Source: Tieghemiomyces parasiticus
Taxonomy: Eukaryota; Kickxellomycota; Dimargaritomycetes; Dimargaritales; Dimargaritaceae
Direction: 5' to 3'
Assembly: GCA_027575765.1 (NCBI GenBank)
Contig: JANBPT010000394.1
Location: 1-38,744 of the forward strand
DNA length: 38,744 nt
The position numbers and the translations under genes are program-made. Below, piece by piece: positions 12,001-21,200 of this stretch (within the stretch, counting starts at the first letter, position 1; each line of letters opens with the position of its first letter). The notes beneath the pieces are model-generated. The model was not told where the DNA came from, ran no database searches, and saw nothing but the letters and a program-made list of their open reading frames with translations.

Positions 12001-13376
12001 CCCTCCTTGCCGGCAAACCCCGGCAGCATCGCCGCCACTTCCTGGTCAAGAAACTTGCTGGACAGGATCCGTACGGGGGCCACCTCGGGCGTGATCTCGA
12101 ATTCGGCTACCGGATTGGGCACTGAGGCGCGCAGATGCGCTTCGCTGGGGGTCCCCACCGGGTCTGAAGCCTTGCGGAGAGCCCGGCCCACCAGGGCCGG
12201 TTCAGCGCCGAACCCACGTGAGTCGGGGCCGCTAAGCCCCAGGGAGGTCTTGGGCCGGGGCAGGTCACTGAACCCCTCGCGGGACGGGGGTCGCAGGGAC
12301 AAGCCCGAGATGCCACCGCTGGCTGGGGGTCGGGCCGGGGTGGCCATAAGCCCGGACACGGCGTGCTTTCCCAGTACGGCCTCGGCTAGGCTGGGGCGCA
12401 CGTTACGCTTGCGGATCTCCTGAGTAATCTCCTCGAGAGTCTCGGGGCCGCCAACTCCAACGAGGTGGGCCAGGACTATCTTGGCCGACTCGCGTACGGT
12501 CTCGGTGGGATCTTCAAGCAGCTTGACGGCGAAAGATACATAGCGTTTGACGGGGAAATGCGGGTAGTGTTTGTTGCAGTGCCGCAGCCAAACCAGTATC
12601 TGTTCGCGCACCCGCGCCGTCTTGTGCTGGAAGGCCTTGAGTTTTACGTCACGCTCGTACAAGGCCATGAAGGAACTGGCCGAGGTCGATAGAGCCCCCA
12701 TATTAGGACTGGACGCGCTAAGGGGCAGGCGCGGCCGGGCAGGAGTCCTGAGGCGGGAGGCCGATGGGGTACTGGCTCGTAGGCCAGCGGGGCCACCGTG
12801 GCCGTTCACTGTACCGGGCCCCTGCTTCGCTTCAGTCACCGACACTGCCTGCCATAGCTCGGCCAGGACCTGAGTGGCCCGATCGCGGGCCAACCGTTTG
12901 CTGTCGCCGATGCGGTCAATAAGGGGCACAAGCTGGAATTGCAGGACGTACTTTATCAGAGCCGGCTGGTATTGGCTAACGTAGGCGAACAGGCCGGCTA
13001 AGCAGTTTAGCGTGGCCAGGCCCAGGCCCGGGTGGCCCGAGGCCAGACACTTGCCCAGGTTGGCCAGCAGAGGGTCAGTGGACGTAAGACCGAGAGACTC
13101 CTGGGTACCCGACAGTTGACGGCTGATATCACTGAGGGCATGTAGCTTGGGCTCAAGGTCTGCGGCAGAGATAAGGGCGGTGGGATCGAAGGTAGAGAGG
13201 GTGAGGACGACAGGTGAGCTGGAATAGAAACGACGTCAGTGGTCGCAAGCTAGTAGATAACCCTAACGCCCAGGCATGGCGTCGCTCGCCGCTGAGCATA
13301 ACCAATTGGCCAGACCATCGATAGACTTACCGGCGCCTTGCAAGGAGGTGTTCCACTCATCTAGGGACTGGGACAT
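9039..13376 (-). CDS. CLASP/Stu1-family microtubule-stabilising protein
   Basis: Microtubule plus-end and spindle protein that promotes rescue through TOG/HEAT arrays. Two exons: 13376-13331 (15 codons plus one base, MSQSLDEWNTSLQGA) and 13159-9039, giving 1388 residues. Donor GTAAGT, acceptor TCTCTGCCGCAG, phase 1 on both sides. A nearer-looking acceptor CCAG about 60 bases upstream puts the frame out, so it was not used. Residues about 15-250 are a HEAT/TOG-like array (GDSKRLARDRATQVLAELW; LLEDPTETVRESAKIVLAHL). About 380-620 match the CLASP_N TOG domain (GDKNVSLRTSTIGIVRVLLE; DATPKVREAAREVYWLYW). About 640-1040 is Ser/Pro/Thr/Arg-rich and probably the basic microtubule-binding linker. About 1060-1388 returns to helical repeats resembling the CLASP C-terminal domain. 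Length suits fungal Stu1 (about 1500). Yeast STU1 is the likely counterpart. Confidence 0.9.
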
Positions 13377-14554
13377 GGTAGGGTTGGGTGGCCTTGGGAA
13401 GCAGGAGGTCGGTGAGAGGAGACGTTGGAAGAGAGGTCGGCCTCAAGGGCAGGAGATGGTTACGGACTAACAGTGAATAGTCGGCGAAGGTGCACGGAGA
13501 ATTCGCCGGCCGGATAGGTAAGGGAAAAAAAACCAAACGGACTGATTTGGGTTGGCTGACAGGCAGGCAGCGAACCCGTTGGTATGGTAATAAAGAGGGA
13601 GGGGGCGGAGAGTGAGGTGCTCGGGCTACACGTGGGAATGAACTGACAGTTTCGGCCGCAATCCAAATTACGAGATCTGTATTGGGCAATAGGCGTAGTA
13701 TTGAGGGGGGAGATTGGTGATGCTGGTGAAAGGTCGGCTTATTTGGTAGCGACGGAAAGGATGTTACTAGGGGTAAACAATGCAGACACCAAAGTGTACG
13801 AAAAGTTGGGTAGAGGGATTCCGAAAGGGCGGAGATTTAAAGTACCAAATCCTAATCGGTGACAAACGATGTGGAGGAGATAGAATTGGTGGGGCCACTG
13901 CAGGGTTCAGCGAAGGGGGAGTGGGGTGAAGCTCAGCCAGCAATCGCGGGGTAGCGTGGTAAAGTGTAACTTCGGTCCTTCGTAGACCTTCTGCAGGCCC
14001 AGAGTGACCTGGAAACAGTCTGCTAGCCAAGGGGGATATGGGATTAACCACCAGCGCTGAGGACCATCCACCTATTAACGAAAACAAACAGTGTAGGGTC
14101 CGCGGCCGCTGTGAGGAACCATCAGGGCCAGTCGGGTCAGCCAACGTCGAACGGTGATTGTGGGACACGAGGCACCATTCACCATCGTTCACGGGCGCTC
14201 GCTATGAGGTTTCATTATGTAGGTTAAAGTGGTTTTATGGTATGAAATTGTGGTCGATAGTGGAGGTGTGACTGATTAACAAAGGATGGTGGATAAAGAG
14301 AGGGCATGTACAGGAGCGAAATAAGAGGAGAGGGGGGGAAATGGGTTGAATAGGCAGGGACGGATAGGAGCGTTCAAGACGGAGGATGAGGACGGGGGTT
14401 CACTATACTAGTACACTATGGGGGCTGGCCGAATGGCGCGTATTTGTAATGAGCTGGGCAAATGGACGATCCGGTAAGCTGAGACGAAAGCTAAACTACA
14501 AATTATCAAAAGAAATTATGATCAATGGCCAACTACAACGAAGGGCCAGTTGCT
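13377..14554. other. Intergenic region, CLASP promoter side
   Basis: The plus strand is strongly purine-rich, so the CLASP coding strand is pyrimidine-rich here, as expected of a fungal promoter and 5' leader. The minus-strand frames at 13357-13689 and 13767-14192 have no recognisable domain and I do not call them. No RNA gene or repeat seen. Confidence 0.6.
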
Positions 14555-17500
14555 CTACATGAACCCAAAGGCCAGTCCTCGATTTGACACCACAGAGGTG
14601 GAGCCACCGATCCCGCCGGTGGTAGACCGTTTCGAGTGGGCCTGGAAGATGGAGGGTGGTGATAGCTCGGCAAAAGATGATGTAGACTGGGAGGAAGCTA
14701 AGGTAGGCGTAGGGGCCGGGGAGGGTAAATGCTGGGTCCTTTTGGCCAGGTCTTGCAGGTTAAGGGTGGACTGGCTGCGCGCAATGTCCAGGGTGTTGCG
14801 CTGAAGACCGCTGCTCTGAAAGCCGTGGGGCGGGCCACCGCAACCGTGGTTGGCGGCCGCTGTGTTGAACTGGGTTAGAAAGGAGGTCGAGGTCCCCATG
14901 CCGGCGGCGGTAGTTGCCCCAGAATTCAAGCTCGAGTTGGACAGGAGAGGCTTCAGGCAGTTCTTGCGGGGTTCCAGTACTAAACTGCGGTCGTAGAGCA
15001 CATCGTCGTCAAACTGGGTATAGCATAGGTCGAACTCGTTGACCAGGTATCGTTGCAGTTCTGGTACATCCTTGAGGTTGTACGGGACCTGAAAGTGCTG
15101 GATCTCCTTGATGATACGCACCGTCTGGAAGTACTTGTGGAAGTTGACTAATGCCTTGGGCTCCTCAGCCGCGGATGGGTCGGTGGAGATGGATGAGAGG
15201 GAGGAGCGGTCGGTATCAGTTGGCCCAGCTGTTCCGGAGTCGTGGCTAGCCGCCATCTCCGTCGACCGCTGGCTCCATACGGTGAGCCGGTCAACGCTGC
15301 TCTGCCGGCGGAAAGTCTGGTTACTGTCGTCCGTAAATGTCAGGTCGGTAAGGTATACGCCCAGGAAGGGTAGACATGGAGGGCTCTGATTGCGTAACCG
15401 GCAGCGGTAGGCGGCAAAGTTGCGGTCCGGGTCCGTGAGAGCATCCAGGGCCCTCATTTGCGTGCCGTACTTGGCGGCCAGACTTTTCCAGGTCTGCTGC
15501 AGACGGGACACGGCGGAGAAGTTGAGGCCGCTGACGATGGCCATGAGGGTGTTGAAGTTGTTAAGCGTGAGAAGGGCATCGGCCACTCGTAAAAAGAATT
15601 TAAGGACGGTGGTGCGCCGCTTGAGTTCCGGTTCGGCGAGGACGGACACCACCACCCAAGCGGTGATGCGGTTGCTGCGGGCGGTCATGGCACGCACGTT
15701 TGTGGCCACTCCCAGGTCCTTCTTGGAGAACTCCTGGCCGATGAGCTCGTGGGGTCGGAGGGCACCGAACAGGGCGCTGTCCATCAGAGTAAGCTGACGG
15801 GCGATCTCCAGTGGTTCAATCTCGAACACGCTGATGGGGTGCTTCTCGACCAGGGCGCCTAGTATGGCCCGGGGCACCCGCGGGGCGGGGGGCGGCGTGT
15901 CAGGCAGAGACGCGTAGGCGGCGGCCAGCATACGGTCGATACTCTTGGACTTACTCAGGCGGGCGGGGGCGTTACCCTCAGCGGCGACCAGCGTCGTCCG
16001 CTTGGCGTCAACGAGCTGCAGGAGCCGGCCGGCCGAGGCGGCCATGACCGCGCGGAGGGGCCCGTCCACAAACTGCCCCAGCGAGGACAGGACCCCCGCG
16101 TCCTCATCGTCAAAGAAGTACGACTCAAGCCAGGTCTTGACCACGTTGACCACCCGCAAGCGGATTGGGGTTAACTTCTGCTGCTGCCACAGGGGTAGCT
16201 CGTCGGCGGTGAGGCGTTCTGGGGCGGGCAGGTGGAACCGGTGTAGTAAAATATCCAGGAAGCGGGCGGGCGGGCAGAAGCTCCGGAAAGTAAGCAGGAA
16301 AGTGCTAATGTACTCTGAATCCACGCTGCAGTCGTGAAGGGTAAGGCGTTCTACGAGGGCTTCCATGGTGCCGGTGATGATTAAACCTTGGTCATTGATG
16401 GTAAGCTCTTCGGGGCCATACTCGTAATGCATGAACCAGGGCTTTCCTGGTGAAATGGGCGAGGCTGAGGACCCGTCACTCGGGATGGACGGGAGGCAAC
16501 TGAGGGCATCGAGTGATCGCTGGCGGCTCATTCGATTGTCCATTAGAGCCAGGGGACGGTGAGAGGTGGTGGTAGATACGCCTGACGGCATGAGGTGACT
16601 GGGGAAGCCAGCGTCACTGCGCATGCGCCGGACCTCCGGGAGCGGGGGCGTAGGTGGCGGGGCGAACGCACTAGTATTTGACACACTGTACTGCTTGAGC
16701 AACCAGTGGTCCTGCGAAGGTAATGGGGATTCAGGGGAGGGGAGGACTCCGTGGCCGGAAGTGATGACGGGGTCGGGGCGTTTCTTGGCGGATAAGGAGT
16801 GTCCCCCCTCCGGATGGGTGATTAGGTCGGGCCGGCTGCGCATACGACGGATGAAGGGTAAGGCGAAGGTAGTGAATGATCCCTTGCGCCCCGGCGCGTC
16901 CTCCCCCCCACTCGGATCCCCTAGGAAAGAGTTGGACCGGCCCTTGGTTGGGAACGACACGTCAGCAGTGTGAATAGGAGCAGCCTCCTGCTGAGGCGGG
17001 GTAGGGAGAGTAGTGCTCGCCGCAGGGAGGTGCTCACTGGCTACGCCCACACGCGGGGCCACGCCGGCCTTGGCGTATTGCTGGTAGAAAATATTGAGCC
17101 GAGCCTTCATTTCGTGCAGTGAGGTGTGTCGCAGTGTGGTGCTCAGCGCAAGAAGGTACTGGAAGGAGGCGGTGAGCGCCTTGAATGTGTCTTCGTCCGT
17201 GAGGGCGGCCTTGAGACCCATACAGGCCTCCTCGGAGGCCTGGAGCAGTCCAATGACTGCATTCATGAGCCGAGTGTGGTGGTCGCCCGCGGGGGCTTGA
17301 CAGCAGGCCAGGGCGGACCGGTAGAGTTCCTCGAAACTAGTGTACAGCTTGGCCTTCTCTGGTGCCAGGAATGAGATGGCCGGCCCCGTCTCGCTCGACC
17401 CAGACCGTGTGGGTACCGTGACGCCCGGGGGTGCCACCAAGCTCTCGATCAAGCACAGTACCTGACCCGTCCACCCAAGGGTCCGTAGCAGGTCAGAACT

Positions 17501-18208
17501 AGGGATATCTTGTCGCTCCTGTTCCTTCATGGTCCATGTGAGCAAGGACGCGACCGTCTTGACGATGTGGCCTGAGAGATAGTCGACAATCTGGACAAAG
17601 TCGTCGCGGTCGAGGTACACGAAACTCTTTTTGAAGAGCTGAGCTTGCTTGATCAGGGTGGCGGCACCCGGAACGGGGGTCGGGCTGGCCTCTGGATCGC
17701 CAGTTACAGCAGGTAGGGGCTTACACATACCAAAGTAGTCCGGGAACTGGGCGTCGTCAGCCTCGGTCGGGATCGCGGAGTCGAATTCGATATTGTGGGT
17801 GTCAAGCATGAGTACTAGGTACTGGACGTGCTGGATGAGAACGAGGGCCTGCTTGCGGGTGCGATGCTCGATATTGTTGGGTGGAAACGGGAAGGCGGCC
17901 AATTTGCTAAGGTAAACCAGTCGGGCCAAACTGCTAACGGCACGCTGTCGTTCCCGTCGAAATTCCGAATTCTTAAGCAGGTCCGAACTGGCGTACAGGA
18001 GGTTGGAGGCCTTCAGCAGCCGGCGGATGATGTCGGTGAGGGAGTCGGCCCACAGGAGCACGCAGTCCTGCTTGCGAAACCCATCAAACTCGGCAATGAC
18101 GCGGTTGAGCTCTCGGAGGAACAGAGTCCAGGACTGGGAGTTCTTTGACGGCGTTTCAGGTGGTACGGTTGAGGTCGCAGCCTCAGGATCGCGGGTCAAC
18201 TCAGCCAT
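14555..18208 (-). CDS. Ras-family guanine nucleotide exchange factor (Cdc25-like)
   Basis: Exchanges GDP for GTP on Ras-like GTPases, working at the plasma membrane upstream of cAMP or MAP-kinase signalling in fungi. One uninterrupted frame of 1217 residues. The ATG at 18208 has an in-frame stop six codons upstream, which supports the start. Residues about 15-170 resemble the helical N-terminal part of fungal Cdc25 proteins. About 600-730 is the RasGEF_N (REM) domain (SEYISTFLLTFRSFCPPARF). About 795-1065 is the catalytic CDC25 domain: ELIGQEFSKKDL, NVRAMTARSNRITAWVVVSV, FNTLMAIVSGLN and LPFLGVYLTDLTF. A Ser/Thr-rich insertion of about 50-60 residues, near 965-1020, splits the catalytic domain before NFHKYFQTVRIIKEIQHFQ. 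The 160-residue tail is low-complexity. No SH3 domain, common at the N-terminus of Cdc25 proteins, is visible. Confidence 0.93.
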   Translation of the reverse strand: MAELTRDPEAATSTVPPETPSKNSQSWTLFLRELNRVIAEFDGFRKQDCVLLWADSLTDIIRRLLKASNLLYASSDLLKNSEFRRERQRAVSSLARLVYLSKLAAFPFPPNNIEHRTRKQALVLIQHVQYLVLMLDTHNIEFDSAIPTEADDAQFPDYFGMCKPLPAVTGDPEASPTPVPGAATLIKQAQLFKKSFVYLDRDDFVQIVDYLSGHIVKTVASLLTWTMKEQERQDIPSSDLLRTLGWTGQVLCLIESLVAPPGVTVPTRSGSSETGPAISFLAPEKAKLYTSFEELYRSALACCQAPAGDHHTRLMNAVIGLLQASEEACMGLKAALTDEDTFKALTASFQYLLALSTTLRHTSLHEMKARLNIFYQQYAKAGVAPRVGVASEHLPAASTTLPTPPQQEAAPIHTADVSFPTKGRSNSFLGDPSGGEDAPGRKGSFTTFALPFIRRMRSRPDLITHPEGGHSLSAKKRPDPVITSGHGVLPSPESPLPSQDHWLLKQYSVSNTSAFAPPPTPPLPEVRRMRSDAGFPSHLMPSGVSTTTSHRPLALMDNRMSRQRSLDALSCLPSIPSDGSSASPISPGKPWFMHYEYGPEELTINDQGLIITGTMEALVERLTLHDCSVDSEYISTFLLTFRSFCPPARFLDILLHRFHLPAPERLTADELPLWQQQKLTPIRLRVVNVVKTWLESYFFDDEDAGVLSSLGQFVDGPLRAVMAASAGRLLQLVDAKRTTLVAAEGNAPARLSKSKSIDRMLAAAYASLPDTPPPAPRVPRAILGALVEKHPISVFEIEPLEIARQLTLMDSALFGALRPHELIGQEFSKKDLGVATNVRAMTARSNRITAWVVVSVLAEPELKRRTTVLKFFLRVADALLTLNNFNTLMAIVSGLNFSAVSRLQQTWKSLAAKYGTQMRALDALTDPDRNFAAYRCRLRNQSPPCLPFLGVYLTDLTFTDDSNQTFRRQSSVDRLTVWSQRSTEMAASHDSGTAGPTDTDRSSLSSISTDPSAAEEPKALVNFHKYFQTVRIIKEIQHFQVPYNLKDVPELQRYLVNEFDLCYTQFDDDVLYDRSLVLEPRKNCLKPLLSNSSLNSGATTAAGMGTSTSFLTQFNTAAANHGCGGPPHGFQSSGLQRNTLDIARSQSTLNLQDLAKRTQHLPSPAPTPTLASSQSTSSFAELSPPSIFQAHSKRSTTGGIGGSTSVVSNRGLAFGFM

Positions 18209-21200
18209 GTCAAAGTGGTACTAATTACTTCCGAGGGGCGACGCTCGCAAGAGGAGGGCAATAGAAAGAGGCAAGCGGGCAGAAAGAGTGTGCAACCAGC
18301 TACCCCTGCAATGATCCCGCGGGCGGCGTAACCGACGAAAGCTCCGAGCGGGACTTGGTGGGACAAGTTGTTAAGATGGAAAACTCAGGTCGCACGGAAG
18401 TTCCCTCCGGGTATTGCTAGATGTGGTCGTGAACGTAAGGAATGGAGGTACTGAACCTGAACTACGTCAGACTCTGGTAGACCCAAGGACAGTAAGGTGA
18501 TAAGCGGAAGTAGTCGGCGTGGAAATATAAAAAATAGGAAATAGACCGACTAGGGTGTATCGCAAGGGCAAGGACCGGGGGGTGAAATATGAACCAAGTG
18601 ATCGGACGACGACGAGAATTGGATTCAAGCAGCACGCCGAAACTCCGACGGGTTTATTGCAGTGTGTGGATGTTGGCCGGGTTTCTGGGGTGGCCGGATG
18701 CACTGGCGGGGATCGGGCATGTACCGGTGGGCGTTATAGGCCGATGACTGACCAGTGGGGATGGTGTAGGTGGCAGGGGTAACAGTTATACGGTTAGACC
18801 TAGGGCACAATGCGGTGGCTCGAAGCCGGTGGGTTCGGGCGGGCGAGCAAGTGCCTTTTGAGAGAGTGGCCGACACAATAACAGGTGTGGCCGCCACGTG
18901 AAATGAAATATTTGGCGTAGTCGAAATTAGCAAGGAAAGCAGGATATGGGAAGTTTAAGCGAGAACTAGAGGGAGAGAGGCCTGACCACAGCCCTCGTCG
19001 ATTCAGGGGCAGAAAGAGGTAGAGAATGGTCGCAAGGAGAGGATGGCCGGAGTGAGAGCACACTAACGAGTCAACTAATGCTGTGTGTGCGCACAAGAAT
19101 GTATGCAGGTGCCAGTTGGTTGACTGCACACTGAGAGATTTATTCGTGGTCAGCGAGGATAATATGCACTCTATGGCTCGCGCGCGTACCGTCCGGACCT
19201 ATCCCGAACTGTGCTGCCAGCTCCGCATAAAGTGGAGAGCGTGCTGTCCGCCCCAGCTGCATGGCTTAATTTATAGACAATAAGAGCCGTGGCAACCGTG
19301 CTCGACTGGACCACCTAGGGAGGGTGACCCATTCGGCTCTCCCCATTCGCCACCTGGCAGCCAGAACCCACGCCTCGCTTCATTTACCAAGGCTCAAGCC
19401 ACATTTCATCAGTTGGAACCTACCTTGCAGGAATCAGGAAAAAGGCGGGAATAGTGGACGTTACTCAGTAACCGAGCCGCGATGTGGTCGGGGTGTGGGA
19501 TGTATGTTACAATTAAGGAAACCCGAACTAGTGGGAGGGCTGAGTACGCAGGTCTGGCACCCGAGGCGGCTCTGCCAAGTAAAACTGGCTCTAGTACGGT
19601 AGCGGTTTAAACAGATATGAAACTAGCTGGAAAATATTTTTCCAAGAGAACAGGTTGTGGTGTACATAGGCCTGCAAGGTGCGAGCGGAATAGGGACTGG
19701 TAGAGGCTAGGGAAAGTAAGCACAGGTTCAACCGAGAGGGGGGGTGAGGTGAAGAAGTCGGCCGGTCGGCAGTAGCTAGTAAAGGGTTCAGCGGAGGGCG
19801 GAGGGCGAAGGCTGGTCATAAATATCCGTTACGGTCCCACAACGGCACCGAGCAGTCTATCCCCTTGAATACACTCCGAGGCAGTGGAAGGGGGGGGGGC
19901 GCGGCCCCAGTCGAGAGGGGGGAGGGCCGTATGGGCAGGAGTTGCGCATCGAATTGGGTAGATCATCGACGAAAACAAAACGTCTCTGTCCCCTCTTCTC
20001 TCTAATCCTGTTAGCTGGGACGTAACATATACGGAGGAGACTGTGAAAAATCCACATGTGTGGGCGGAGCACAGGATGCCGAGAGGGGTTTGAAGGGGGG
20101 AGAAGTATAGGGAGGTGGGATTAGACCAGAATGGAGGTCTAACGAGTTCGGGCCCACCGGATGGCTTGCGAAATGTGTCCCCTCATACGGCCAGCACCTC
20201 TAAAGCGCCATCCACGGAATAGCCTCGTGGTACGCACATACGCCGACCACTGCGTTAGCGACCGGCGTGCTTACGGGTGAAGAGCGGATGGACCAAGTAA
20301 TGGGCCCTGACTTCGTGAAATAATTACTTGCTCCTACCCCCTAGCAGCGGGATGAAAGGGGCAATTATAGGACATTCCAGACCAGGGCACTGAACCATCA
20401 TTGTAATCATAACAACCAGCTTGCAAGGCTGTCTCAAGGTGTGCCGGCCCCCCTCTCCGTCGCCGACACATAAACAACCCGGCCCGGACAGGTCTGTGAC
20501 CATGCGTGGTGCAGAATGTTGCTACAGCCGTACCTGCATCCGGCTCACCAGGAGACTGTGTTGCTTACGAAGCCTTATGTATAGTTTGCATAGCATGGTC
20601 TACTTACTTCAGATAGAGTAGTATGCCCGTAGGCGAGTGGCCCCGGTCTAGTTGCACCATTCTCTCCTAACAATAGCCCAAAGGGCGGTCCATAAGCCAT
20701 ACGCCAGGGCGGACTTTTAATTAGAACTCGATAGGACGAGAAGCGCACGCCACACCGCCCGCATCTGCGTTACTTCAACAGATCGTTGCGGTCCATAGGT
20801 TATTTTTGGAGCTACAGACCTGGCCCCTCCCCACGAAGCTGTGCGCTATTCATATCTCCAAGCGCGGGAAGTGCGGTGTGGGTGCACGAGAGTGAAGTGG
20901 CGGGATGGCCTTGATGTGCCGTCGTGGGTAGACGGCTAGATCGTCAGCCCTGGTGGCTGTGGGTTAGGCCTAAGGGTGGTCCAGGGTGACGGTAGTATCA
21001 GCTAAAGCCCGCCTGGGTCGGAGACGGTGCCATACAGAGACAGTGATCCTCTGAAGACCCTAGTGAAGCTGCGGAGTTGAGTCGGAACTACTTTGGGCGC
21101 TCTATCTCTCATGTCGCTTCCAGCATCCACCCCATAGAGTCCGTGTAGCGTTGGCCGAATCAACACGAGAGAAGGTAAAGGCCTGCGTAGTTCATCGTTG

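Noticed and set aside
11731..12423. 230-codon plus-strand frame
   Set aside because: Antisense shadow of the CLASP TOG region; Arg/Ser-rich translation typical of such shadows.
13160..13213. Alternative acceptor CTATTCCAG for CLASP exon 2
   Set aside because: It looks good as a splice site but puts the first exon out of frame; the acceptor 54 bases downstream keeps phase.
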